Assembly (NCBI RefSeq): GCF_019173455.1 | Contig: NZ_JADPQH010000001.1 | Coordinates: 992,001 to 1,056,000 of the forward strand | DNA: 64,000 nt | Reading direction: 5' to 3' | Source of the DNA: Nesterenkonia sp. Act20 | GTDB taxonomy: Bacteria > Actinomycetota > Actinomycetes > Actinomycetales > Micrococcaceae | Part shown: in pieces, positions 43,595 to 51,602 of the stretch | How positions within the stretch are numbered: position 1 is the stretch's first letter | Layout: every line of letters starts with the position of its first letter | Made by a program: the position numbers and the translations under genes | Notes under the pieces: model-generated | Database searches by the model: none | The model's input: the letters and a program-made list of their open reading frames with translations, nothing else | What the model was told of the DNA's origin: nothing

Positions 43595-45063
43595 CAGAGC
43601 GACGCGTCCAGTTGGTGCCGTATCCAGCAAGTTCCCTCCTCTGAGAATTTGGCGATGGATTGAGGCGCGGTGGCCATACCTGCGTGAGTCGCGAAATCCG
43701 CCATAGACCAGATCTTGTCCACACGACGATCGAAACGGAATCGTACACTCAACACAGAACTCAAATCACATAGCTTCTGAATGTCACGGTAAGAGTAGAC
43801 CGTTCGCCCTGTCACCGCTTCCGCAATCTCCGAAGGATCATCAGAACGGTCCACAGATTCCACGACCCCCACCGCCGTGGGACCCGTCAACCCTTTTCCT
43901 CCGGTGCGGATAAAGACTAGAAGATCCCCAGGGACAAGTCGCTTTATCCCGGACCTGGACAAGTACGCCTTCCGAATAGCGTTGCCGCATGGTTCGTTGG
44001 GCAAGATCGCTTGCTGCTCTTCGATGTCGGGGAACAGCAGGCGATGGAACTGCGGCTGAATAGGTACCGCATAGGCGCGCTCCACACGAACGACTCCTGG
44101 CCCGTAACGCTTAGCTACCTCTAACGGGTGGAGCGTAGCCAAATTCGCACCGGGGACAAGATCCTTGACGAAGAGAATTTCACCCTTCTCGTTTCTGTCC
44201 TCCAATTCGGAGAAACCGAACCTGGGCAACCAGTTCCGAAGTGGCTCCTTGTCCTCAAGCGCACTGAGGTACAGCTGCTGAAAATGCTTGTGCCGTGCGT
44301 GATCGATGACAGCACGGAGTAGCAGCTCCCCACGCCGGTTCCCGGCTTGGCCATCCTCCACCTTGAACGTGCACACCTTGAGAACGGAGGATCCAAGTCC
44401 GTGAGGGTGTTGGTCAAGCTCAGGTTTTAGCACAGCTAGACCTTCAAAAGACTCTTCATCCCCAAGTGCGAGGCAGGTACGTCCACCCGCCACGACTTTA
44501 CTTCGCCACCAGTTCTCGAAACCCAAGTAGTCCGCTTTTAATGTGTCGAAGAAGGGGCTCGATAGATTCAACCTATAGGCCTCCACCTGATTCGCGTCGG
44601 GAACATGGTCGAGGCCCGGATCGAGGAGATTCGAGAAGAAGTCCAGCGCATCTTGGATGGAAAGCGTAGGGGCAAGATCAGCTCGTTCGGCCCGTCGCCG
44701 CATCCGTCGGTCTTCGGTGACTAGCCATGAGCTCACTCCACTGGCATGGGCAGAAAGAACTTCCATATCAGCGCAGTCCTGGACCCTTGGCGCCCAGGGG
44801 AAGACCTCAGTGACATCCGGATTGAGTGGAACTCCTTCGAGAACCAGATAATGCTTGAGACGGTCGTAACGACGCTGTTGCCTCGCTCCTTCCACCCGGT
44901 CGAAGTCGCTTACTGTTCCATGGCTTACTGTCGGGATGAAGCCCAGGCGTAAGACGAGGTCGATGAGCTGGTGTGCGGCTTCGGCGTTGATGTTGTCGAC
45001 ATCTTCGTCGTTGACATGAGCAATAACGATATTCGTATCGAGGAGCACTTTGGGGGCAGTCAC
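43594..45063 (-). CDS. PIN - GNAT - PUA-like fusion protein
   Basis: 489 residues (GTG 45063, with AGGAGG 9 nt upstream). Residues 1-150 form a PIN nuclease-like domain: KVLLDTNIVIAHVND with the first acidic residue, then DCADMEVLSAHASG and WLVTEDRRMRRRAE with further acidic positions. About 215-295 is a GNAT acetyltransferase (VLKVCTFKVEDGQAGNRRGE ... WLPRFGFSELEDRNEKGE). The C-terminal ~150 residues look PUA/EVE-like (IKRLVPGDLLVFIRTGGKG). The combination of an RNase fold, an acetyltransferase and an RNA-binding module suggests action on tRNA or a toxin-like role. No such three-domain family is known to me by name. Confidence 0.78.
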   Translation of the reverse strand: MTAPKVLLDTNIVIAHVNDEDVDNINAEAAHQLIDLVLRLGFIPTVSHGTVSDFDRVEGARQQRRYDRLKHYLVLEGVPLNPDVTEVFPWAPRVQDCADMEVLSAHASGVSSWLVTEDRRMRRRAERADLAPTLSIQDALDFFSNLLDPGLDHVPDANQVEAYRLNLSSPFFDTLKADYLGFENWWRSKVVAGGRTCLALGDEESFEGLAVLKPELDQHPHGLGSSVLKVCTFKVEDGQAGNRRGELLLRAVIDHARHKHFQQLYLSALEDKEPLRNWLPRFGFSELEDRNEKGEILFVKDLVPGANLATLHPLEVAKRYGPGVVRVERAYAVPIQPQFHRLLFPDIEEQQAILPNEPCGNAIRKAYLSRSGIKRLVPGDLLVFIRTGGKGLTGPTAVGVVESVDRSDDPSEIAEAVTGRTVYSYRDIQKLCDLSSVLSVRFRFDRRVDKIWSMADFATHAGMATAPQSIAKFSEEGTCWIRHQLDASL

Positions 45064-45371
45064 GGTCAGCACCCTCCTAACACATCCATCCTAATGCGGC
45101 AGACTATGAGACACGTGGGTGCTTTGGACATAAATAAAAATTCAACTTCCTATCCCATAAACTCAGCGGTTCCTGCGAGAGCCAGAAAGAGCTTCGACTC
45201 CAGGGGCCGACTACAGGTCTTCAAATTTTCGGCGGTGCGTCCGGCGCGTGTTCTCGCGTGGTCGAGGCCGATCGTTACCGACCTATGAACGCTGAATGGT
45301 GGCTACGCAATCCGTGGCAGGGCAGGGCCCACGGTCACCACAGACCAAGGCCCTTGTGAAACTATCGACTG
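45064..45371. other. Divergent promoter region
   Basis: 308 bp between the PIN-GNAT gene (minus) and the HEPN gene (plus). The central part near 45130-45170 is AT-rich. No repeat or RNA gene is recognised. Confidence 0.35.
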
Positions 45372-46235
45372 ATGGGAATAGTGCACTACCCCGAGTACCG
45401 GGAACACCAACGTCAGCGGGTGCAAACCAATGACACCATGATGGGTCTACTCGCTGGGTCGAAGCTCGCGTCGCAGACGCTGACGCTCACCAGCGGTTCC
45501 AACCTGCTCATGAGCGAAATCTTTCCTGGCGTTGAGCACGTCCGTCGGTTCAATCTGAGAACAGACAAAGCGCGGGAAGTCCTTGACGAAGCCGAGACAT
45601 TGCTTGGAGTTCTTGCCGTTCCACAGGTGATTGCTTTGCAAGAGCACTTGCTAGTCGGAATGCTCGAGCTCCTGGAGCAGAATCTGACGACCCTTGGCAA
45701 TATTTCGAGGAACGTTAGGGCTGTCAATGCTCATGAAGCAATTCAATCGGCGACTGGTGGACGTTTCAGCACAGACTCATTGGATCTATTTCATCTGGTT
45801 AGGCTGGCAAGAAACACCCACATACACAACGGAGCGAAGGCGAGTCCAGCCCTTGTTAACGCTGTCGCATCAACCGACGCACGGGCTCTTGAGGTGTGGG
45901 AGACCATCACAAAGACCAGCTTGCCTGCCTACCAGGTGGGTGATGAAGTACGACTTGGTCTTTCGGAACTTATCGGCATCCTGGCCGTCACGAAGCGTCT
46001 CGCCGAAGAGGCTAACCGCCTATTGCAACGAGCACTGCCGAGAAGCACCTGGGCAGACATCGCGGTACTGGACTGGTTAGACAACCGGACGCCAGGCAAC
46101 GCCTCCCAGCAAAGCAGACAGCTACTCGGGATCTCGAGAAGGCACTACGGACCCTTAAGCCTCACGAAAGTCGAACTAGAAGCTGCCAAAACCCGAACGG
46201 GTGTAACTCAAAACAAAGAGGAGCTGACCTCTTAG
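45372..46235 (+). CDS. HEPN-domain protein
   Basis: 287 residues, alpha-helical. LFHLVRLARNTHIHNGAKAS carries Arg-x4-His (R-NTHI-H), the catalytic pattern of HEPN ribonucleases. Codon use is visibly less GC-rich than the core genes, suggesting recent acquisition. HEPN nucleases often cut tRNA in the anticodon loop. The gene converges on the permuted tRNA-Asn gene, and its stop codon lies inside the hairpin that appears to terminate that RNA. No partner antitoxin is recognised. Confidence 0.7.
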   Translation: MGIVHYPEYREHQRQRVQTNDTMMGLLAGSKLASQTLTLTSGSNLLMSEIFPGVEHVRRFNLRTDKAREVLDEAETLLGVLAVPQVIALQEHLLVGMLELLEQNLTTLGNISRNVRAVNAHEAIQSATGGRFSTDSLDLFHLVRLARNTHIHNGAKASPALVNAVASTDARALEVWETITKTSLPAYQVGDEVRLGLSELIGILAVTKRLAEEANRLLQRALPRSTWADIAVLDWLDNRTPGNASQQSRQLLGISRRHYGPLSLTKVELEAAKTRTGVTQNKEELTS

Positions 46236-46248
46236 GTCAACTCCTCTT
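46216..46248 (-). terminator. Hairpin terminator downstream of the permuted tRNA
   Basis: AAGAGGAGCTGACCT (46216-46230) pairs with AGGTCAACTCCTCTT (46234-46248), 15 positions with one mismatch and a 3-nt loop. It contains the HEPN stop codon. Read on the minus strand it starts 6 nt after the 5' tRNA half and is followed by TTTTG, so it best serves the tRNA transcript; on the plus strand no T-tract follows. Confidence 0.75.
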
Positions 46249-46253
46249 CGCAA

Positions 46254-46327
46254 AACAGCCGGTGGCTTTACCAATTAAGCTACGTCTCCAATGGAGCCGC
46301 CAGGACTCGAACCCAGATCAACCGGTT
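46254..46327 (-). tRNA. Permuted tRNA-Asn(GTT), 3' half before 5' half
   Basis: On the minus strand, 46327-46292 encodes a 3' half: AA, CCGGT, 4-nt variable loop, T-arm CTGGG-TTCGAGT-CCTGG, acceptor CGGCTCC and A73. Two bases later, 46289-46254 encodes a 5' half: acceptor GGAGACG, TA, D-arm GCTT-AATTGGTA-AAGC, C, ACCGG, CTGTT. Joined at the anticodon loop they give a 72-nt cloverleaf. The anticodon stem is perfect (ACCGG/CCGGT), the loop is CTGTTAA (anticodon GTT, the canonical Asn loop), and the acceptor has 6 of 7 pairs (one A:G mismatch). No CCA is encoded. Next to the break, CTGT/ACAG and GAAG/CTTC can pair, forming a bulge-helix-bulge-like structure. Confidence 0.8.
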
Positions 46328-46770
46328 CTGTGAAGTGCTTGGTCATGAACCAGCGTGCCCCTAGGTCAGACACTTCTCGAACTGAGCCTAATCTAACCGT
46401 GGGGCGCTAGTTGACGCAAGCGTCATCATCAGGCAGACGTCCGAGTTCCCCCGGGTGCGTGGTGGGTCGACCTCGACTTCCTAAAGCTGCACGGAACCAG
46501 GTTAGTCCGGGGTCCACGACGCGCCACGGAAAACTGCAGGAACCTTGCCATCTCCGCTACCCCTGGAGTAGGCACCAAACAGTCTTCTAGGTGTCTCAAA
46601 AACCTACTAATGTCTCAGACACGCCCTAATGGTCCCGCGACGATTACTGCCGTATTTGCCCAGGCCGACAGATTGACTGAGGAGTTGCATGCGCCTAGAT
46701 TCTACGCAACAAGGGAATGTCAGTCAGGGCCCCCAGCCCCTACAGGACACACAGTAACGATTCTTCAGTC
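46328..46770. other. Leader region of the permuted tRNA
   Basis: 443 bp upstream (minus strand) of the tRNA. It may hold its promoter and leader RNA. A plus-strand frame at 46610-46810 begins MSQTRPNGPATITAVFAQAD but loses protein character after about 30 codons; not called. If splicing used a group I intron, its 3' part would lie here, but I could not identify the conserved core. Confidence 0.35.
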
Positions 46771-46815
46771 CCGAGCTAGTCAGCAGCCAGGAACGCATGT
46801 TGCTGACTAGCTCGG
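46771..46815. repeat. 15-bp perfect inverted repeat
   Basis: CCGAGCTAGTCAGCA (46771-46785) and TGCTGACTAGCTCGG (46801-46815) form a perfect stem with a 15-nt loop containing the ATG of a small open frame (46797). No T-tract follows, so it is not an ordinary terminator. It may be an RNA hairpin masking that start or a protein-binding site. Confidence 0.75.
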
Positions 46816-46916
46816 AGGAAGAGCGACAGATCGACGAAGACTTTAATCAGGTTCCCGAAGACGCCGTTCAAGATGAGGTCGACCATCTAGCAAGGCGGGT
46901 GGTTTCCATGATCTAA
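46797..46916 (+). CDS. 39-residue acidic peptide
   Basis: MLLTSSEEERQIDEDF followed by VDHLARRVVSM, an acidic, helix-prone peptide starting in the loop of the inverted repeat. There is no ribosome site upstream, so it is either translated by an unusual route or is the tail of a decayed gene. Short antitoxins can look like this, but there is no further support. Confidence 0.3.
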   Translation: MLLTSSEEERQIDEDFNQVPEDAVQDEVDHLARRVVSMI

Positions 46917-47005
46917 CGCCAAAGGAAAGATCAGCTCTGGCCGGCCGCTCCACTGGAGGCCTCACCGTATTACCCCTAAACTGCCGGCAATGGTCTAGCG
47001 CATGC

Positions 47006-47085
47006 GGTAGTTGAGGTCTACCACCCGGCGCAGATCCGAGTCTTAAAGCGGGTAGAGGCGCTTCTTCACTCCTCGGATCCGCCGG
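47006..47085. ncRNA. Structured-RNA candidate (nested hairpins)
   Basis: In the gene-free stretch 46917-47145: GGTAG/CTACC hairpin (47006-47022), then a long stem CCGGCG-CA-GATCCGAG (47025-47040) with CTCGGATC-CGCCGG (47072-47085), 14 bp with a 2-nt bulge. This encloses AAGCG/CGCTT (47046-47063) with a GGTAGAGG-like loop. The loop GGTAG word recurs in the first hairpin. It sits between the permuted tRNA and a nuclease gene. Strand and function unknown. Confidence 0.5.
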
Positions 47086-47145
47086 AATAACGCCCAGTGT
47101 GACAGACCGCCTATATTACTCCTGCTTGGAACCATCAGCTGGAAT

Positions 47146-47763
47146 CTATTTCCACGGAAAAGGAACAGCTGCGGGACATTCCCGTCGGAGCTCGCCTAGG
47201 TCTGCATCGATAGCCTGCCTGGTGTCAGATGGGAGAGTAGCGTATTCCCGCCTAAACCGCTCGAACCCAGCCAGGCTCATCGCCCCAGGGGATATTCCGA
47301 TGTTGTCCTCGGAGTCGTAGAACGAGTAGCGCAACTCGCACATGTCAGGGAGAACTACATCGAAGTAGTGATCAATATTGACAGACGAGAGCTGCACGAA
47401 ATAAGGGATCCGGACAACGTTATATCCGAGCGACCTGTAAAACGCGTCAGCCTCCTGGTCCTTAATAATGCGCTTCAGGTCCTGATAATGCTGGCGCCCG
47501 TCGAACTCGACGATTAAGGATTCAGACTCCGAGCGGTAGTCCGGCATGAAGCTTCGACGCTTATCCGTACCCCCTCGATCAATCTGAACTTCTTTTGGAA
47601 TACGAGCGTCATGCACCCATTCGTCAACCGGCACGGATGGAAAGATGGCGTCAAGATACTCCAGGAGCGGAGTGTGCCGATCAGGGTTGAAGAACTTTTG
47701 AGATGAACTCTCACGCAGATATTTCCAGCGAGCCTGGTACACAGCATCCAGATCGACAGTCAT
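47146..47763 (-). CDS. DUF559/PD-(D/E)XK-like nuclease domain protein
   Basis: 205 residues from ATG 47763 (GGGAGGGATC upstream). The centre reads FMPDYRSESESLIVEFDGRQHYQD followed by ADAFYRSLGYNVVRIPYF, the D...E-x-D/Q...pattern of Vsr/DUF559-type endonuclease folds. Family members often accompany restriction or mobile elements. The next 47764-47909 spacer has degenerate CGATAGCT repeats. Confidence 0.65.
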   Translation of the reverse strand: MTVDLDAVYQARWKYLRESSSQKFFNPDRHTPLLEYLDAIFPSVPVDEWVHDARIPKEVQIDRGGTDKRRSFMPDYRSESESLIVEFDGRQHYQDLKRIIKDQEADAFYRSLGYNVVRIPYFVQLSSVNIDHYFDVVLPDMCELRYSFYDSEDNIGISPGAMSLAGFERFRREYATLPSDTRQAIDADLGELRRECPAAVPFPWK

Positions 47764-47813
47764 GAGATCCCTCCCGAGTTGTATTAGTCGCAACATAGCA
47801 GAGAGGCGAACTC

Positions 47814-47876
47814 AGATAGCCCGATAGCTCGATAGCTCCATAGATGGCCCGATAGATAGATGGCTCGATTGCTAGA
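47814..47876. repeat. Degenerate CGATAGCT short repeats
   Basis: A run of GATAGC/GATAGA/CTCGAT words, including GATAGCCCGATAGCTCGATA and GGCCCGATAGATAGATGGCT, sits between the divergent nuclease genes. It likely contains the promoter of the NYN gene; protein-binding repeats are possible. Confidence 0.55.
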
Positions 47877-47909
47877 CGAAGTGATCAATTCATCAGTCAT
47901 GCTTGAGAG

Positions 47910-48602
47910 ATGGGAAAACCGACGGCGATCGTCTACGTCGACGGGTTCAATCTGTACAAGGGACAGCTAGAGAAGAGGCCCGAGAACAAGTGGCTCGACC
48001 TGGTCGCGCTCTTCGACGACGTCCTCCACGACTTCGATGTGCAGCATGTCCACTACTTCACGGCACGCATCAAGGGGAAGATGAACCCGGAGGATCCGCA
48101 GGCGCCCTACCGACAAGACGCCTATATCCGGGCCCTGAAGACGCTTGATCGCCTCACCGTCCACGACGACTCTCTCTTCGCCGTGCACAACGGGCATGCC
48201 CGTGAGTACGTCGACGGCAAGGAGCAGCCTCCGCTGACCTACCACCACGTCTACAAGGTCCAGGAGAAGGGCTCGGACGTGAAGCTCGCGACGCAGCTGC
48301 TCATGGACTCACTCGACGAGCTCGCCCAGACCTACGTCGTGATCTCCTCCGACTCAGACCTGGCACACCCGATCAAGGTGGCCAAGGAGAGGTTCGGGGT
48401 CCGGGTGGGAGCGCTGTATCCGCGGGATGCGAGGACCAAGCTCTACGATCAGGCCGGCGTCGACTTCAGCCTGTATCTGCACCCGTCCTACGCGGAGCGC
48501 AACCAGCTTCCCGACGTCGTCCAGGCGACGAGGAAGCCGGTGCATCGGCCCACGTCGTGGCAAAAAGCAAGGCCCCACACGAGTGCGGGGCCTTGGGCCT
48601 GA
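47910..48602 (+). CDS. NYN-domain (PIN-like) nuclease
   Basis: 230 residues. NYN signature: AIVYVDGFNLYKGQLEKRP with the first Asp, KGSDVKLATQLLMDSL with the second, and VVISSDSDLAHPIKVAKERFGVRV with the third acidic cluster; the metal site is complete. NYN proteins cut RNA. The last codons read through the terminator hairpin of the convergent restriction gene, so the natural C-terminus may end earlier in related proteins. It is 1.6 kb from the permuted tRNA. Confidence 0.88.
   Translation: MGKPTAIVYVDGFNLYKGQLEKRPENKWLDLVALFDDVLHDFDVQHVHYFTARIKGKMNPEDPQAPYRQDAYIRALKTLDRLTVHDDSLFAVHNGHAREYVDGKEQPPLTYHHVYKVQEKGSDVKLATQLLMDSLDELAQTYVVISSDSDLAHPIKVAKERFGVRVGALYPRDARTKLYDQAGVDFSLYLHPSYAERNQLPDVVQATRKPVHRPTSWQKARPHTSAGPWA
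48568..48595 (-). terminator. Terminator of the MmeI-like gene
   Basis: CAAGGCCCC (48568-48576) and GGGGCCTTG (48587-48595) form a 9-bp stem. On the minus strand it is followed by CTTTTTG, the expected U-tract. It overlaps the 3' end of the convergent NYN gene. Confidence 0.8.
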
Positions 48603-48725
48603 TCCAGAGGAACAGGGGTTGTGCCTTCACAGTAGCACTTGGACACCCGTCTTCTCCAGGGAGGACAGGGTAGGACAGGTCTGGACCGGCAAGTCATGCA
48701 CTTGGTCCTCGGTCGACCCGCCTTT

Positions 48726-51500
48726 CTAGAATGCGGCGTAGCGCTTGAGCAGGACCTCCAGACGCTCTGTGTTGTCGCTGAGCCTGCGACGGACACCAAA
48801 AGATCTATCGACGACCGTGTCCAACTCGCGATGCGCCTTCCGTAGCGGGTCGGGCATGGCCAAGGGATCGTAGAGGTCCGCAAGCGTGGCGCCCTCGTAC
48901 CGGCTCCTGGTGTCAGCGATGGCGTGCCAGGCGTCGGTCAGGTCTTCTTCGAGGTCATGGGATACGTTCGGCCACGGAATAGGGAAGTAGGAGAGTGCCG
49001 GCGAGAGCGCGAAGTCTGATTTGAGACGACCAGCAAACGTGCTGATCCATGCCATGAACATGGACGATTGCAGCAGTGCGGCGTGCCAGGGTTGAGCCTT
49101 TGGGAAGATGATGAGCTTATTACCGGCGATGACCTCCGGACCATACATCCGTCCGGGTATCCATTCGCGGTTCGATGAGGAAACTTCTGGCAGAGCGAAA
49201 TAGCTAGTATCTGGCTGACGGTCTTGCGTGAACGCTCTCGAATTATTGAACTCACGTACAGACCGAGTCTTGGAAGCGCTACGCGACTTTTCAACGCCCT
49301 CGATTCGGTGTCGCAGGATGGCTGAGGAACGCAGGTCCAAAGGGTTCGCGTCCTTCAGCCAGAGACACCACCGGCGCTCCTGTTCTTGCAGCATGTCCCG
49401 CCCTTGCACGAAGCGTCGCAAATACGGACTCGCGTGAGGGTCCGCGGCCACCTCGTCGTACTCGCCCTCATCAACGAGCAGATGCCCTCCATCGGTGGGC
49501 TGACTTCCTTTATGAGCGTTTGGCATACCCGCCGTAGCGGGTTCACGCAGTTTGCTAGGAACTACGTTGGGGCCCTCTGCGAGATAGAAGTTGATCCGCT
49601 TAGCCGACTTCTCAATAGGCTCGCCCGCAATGTGGCTGTATGTGAATAGTCGGCGTCGTCGGTCAGGCCGTTCTGTCGCCGAGAAACCGACGATCACACA
49701 GTGGACTGAGGCCGCTCCCGGGGCTTCTGATGTCCATCTGAAGGTCTGATGCGCGAAGTCGATCTCATACCCGTTGCGCTCAAGCAGGGGCACCATGGTG
49801 CGGGCCTGCTCACCTTGGGTGAGAGAGCTGGTCGAGACAAAGCCGGCGCGGGCTGATCTGGTCTGTTTGAGATAGTCCATCGTCTTCGCGTACCAGCAGG
49901 CGACGTAGTCGAGGCGACCAGGACGAAGTCCTGTGCTGTCGACCAGGGTGAAGATCTCGCGGTTGTCTTCCTGCTGTTCTCTGCTCATGCCGTTCATTCC
50001 GATGAACGGTGGGTTCCCCAGGACAACCAGAGTGTCCGTGGGAGCAACGATGTCGTTCCAGTCGGTGCGCAGCGCATTGCCTGTATGGATGGTCTCGACC
50101 TTGTCCAGAGGCAGCAACTCAGGGGCAGTCCCGAGGCGGGCTTGCATCTCCTGGTTCGCCTGGTGCTCCACCAGGTGCAATGCCGTGTTGGCGATGCGGG
50201 CGGGCCAGTCCTCCAGTTCGATCCCGTGGAAGTTCCTGACCCGAACACTGACCTGGTCGCCCAGGAAGAACAAGCCCTGGTCCAGCACCGAGGTCGACTT
50301 GCGACCCTGATCGAGTTCTTGGATCCGTTCAATGATGCGCAGCTCCAGTGCCCGCATCTCGCGGTAGGCGATGATCAGGAAGTTTCCGCAGCCGCAGGCC
50401 GGGTCGAGGAACTGCATCTCACCGAGCCGGCTGCGCATGTTCCGCAGCCCCTGTACGGAGTCCTTCTTCGCTTCGAACTCAGCCTTGAGCTCATCAAGGA
50501 ACAGCGGTCCGATGACCCGAAGGATGTTCCTCTCGGTGGTGTAGTGCGCTCCCAAGGCACGCCTAGCGGCCTTGTCCTTGACCGCCTGGAAGAGGGAACC
50601 GAAGATCGCGGGGCTGATGGCTGACCAGTTGAAGTAGCAGGCCTCGATGAGGTGGGTTCGCATGTCGGCGTCGAAGAAGGGGATCTCGACCACTTCTTCG
50701 AATAGGCCGCCGTTGACGTACGGGAACCTGGCCAAGAGCCCGGTGATGTTCTTCTGTCGCTTCTCCACGGGAGTGCGCAGCACCTGGAAGAGGAGATTCA
50801 TCTGGGAACCGAGGTCTCCACCATCCTCAGAGGTGCGGTTCTCCAGGAACTCTAGGAAGAGGTCTCGTTCGCCCCATAGGGCCGTGTCGTCGGCGTAGAG
50901 CATGAACAGTGATCGGACCAGGAACACGCTGGCCGAGTGGTCGTCATACCCAGAGTCGGACAGTCCTTCATAGAGCGAGGCCATGAGCTGGGCCGCCTTG
51001 ACCGACGCGGCCTCCCGCTCCTCGAAGGAGAGGACCCGTTGGCCATACCCAGCCAGGAACGACAGCTTGTCGGCGTGCTCATGAAAGTCTTGGATGTCCC
51101 ACTCTGCGGCGTGGGTGTCGCTGCCTTCTTTGAGGTTGAGCAGACGGAAGGTCTTGAAGTCGCTTGTGAGCACCCAACCGGGGAACTCTGCGTCTGGAAG
51201 CCCCTGGAGGTAATCCAGGGCCTGTTCCTCGGCCTTGGCGAGACTCTTCCCTTCAGATTTCATCTCGATCGCGAGGATCCCCGGGACCAGCGCGTCGATG
51301 TAGCCCTGTGCCCCGGTGGAGGATCTCTGAGCGCGACGCTCATAGAGCGCGGCGCGAGACCCCGAGAGACCGTAGACGGAGAGGAGATCTCGCACGAACA
51401 TCTGAGCCTCTTGCCGCTCGTCCCCGGCAGCGTCCTTCCAGTTCAAGACGAACTGGTCAGCTTGGCGGTAGATCTCCTCGAACGAACGGGCTTTATCCAT
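48726..51500 (-). CDS. MmeI-like type IIL restriction-modification enzyme
   Basis: 924 residues combining nuclease and methyltransferase in one chain. The N-terminal PD-(D/E)XK region has IDALVPGILAIEMKSEGKSL (D...E-x-K). A helical connector leads to the N6-adenine methyltransferase: motif I FLDPACGCGNFLIIAYREM, catalytic motif NPPF in LVVLGNPPFIGMN. The C-terminal ~300 residues should be the target-recognition domain (SNREWIPGRMYGPEVIAGNK). Such enzymes methylate one strand and cut nearby unmodified DNA. Full length for the family. The neighbouring HTH gene may be its regulator. Confidence 0.92.
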   Translation of the reverse strand: MDKARSFEEIYRQADQFVLNWKDAAGDERQEAQMFVRDLLSVYGLSGSRAALYERRAQRSSTGAQGYIDALVPGILAIEMKSEGKSLAKAEEQALDYLQGLPDAEFPGWVLTSDFKTFRLLNLKEGSDTHAAEWDIQDFHEHADKLSFLAGYGQRVLSFEEREAASVKAAQLMASLYEGLSDSGYDDHSASVFLVRSLFMLYADDTALWGERDLFLEFLENRTSEDGGDLGSQMNLLFQVLRTPVEKRQKNITGLLARFPYVNGGLFEEVVEIPFFDADMRTHLIEACYFNWSAISPAIFGSLFQAVKDKAARRALGAHYTTERNILRVIGPLFLDELKAEFEAKKDSVQGLRNMRSRLGEMQFLDPACGCGNFLIIAYREMRALELRIIERIQELDQGRKSTSVLDQGLFFLGDQVSVRVRNFHGIELEDWPARIANTALHLVEHQANQEMQARLGTAPELLPLDKVETIHTGNALRTDWNDIVAPTDTLVVLGNPPFIGMNGMSREQQEDNREIFTLVDSTGLRPGRLDYVACWYAKTMDYLKQTRSARAGFVSTSSLTQGEQARTMVPLLERNGYEIDFAHQTFRWTSEAPGAASVHCVIVGFSATERPDRRRRLFTYSHIAGEPIEKSAKRINFYLAEGPNVVPSKLREPATAGMPNAHKGSQPTDGGHLLVDEGEYDEVAADPHASPYLRRFVQGRDMLQEQERRWCLWLKDANPLDLRSSAILRHRIEGVEKSRSASKTRSVREFNNSRAFTQDRQPDTSYFALPEVSSSNREWIPGRMYGPEVIAGNKLIIFPKAQPWHAALLQSSMFMAWISTFAGRLKSDFALSPALSYFPIPWPNVSHDLEEDLTDAWHAIADTRSRYEGATLADLYDPLAMPDPLRKAHRELDTVVDRSFGVRRRLSDNTERLEVLLKRYAAF

Positions 51501-51602
51501 CCGTTCAGGCTACACACAGGCAACGTCATCATCGCGCAGTGGTCCCCACCGAGCCAATCCTCGGACGATTCAAACAATTCATCCCGTCTCAGACGAGCCC
51601 CG

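Noticed and set aside
46254-46327. Two decayed ordinary tRNAs rather than one permuted tRNA
   Set aside because: Both pieces end at the same anticodon-loop position and their acceptor and anticodon stems are complementary; chance decay would not keep this.
46328-46600. Group I intron around the permuted tRNA
   Set aside because: The U-before and G-after splice bases fit, but I found no guide sequence or conserved core on either side; left as an open alternative only.
46610-46810. 66-codon frame in the tRNA leader region
   Set aside because: Only the first ~30 codons look like protein, there is no ribosome site, and it overlaps the inverted repeat.
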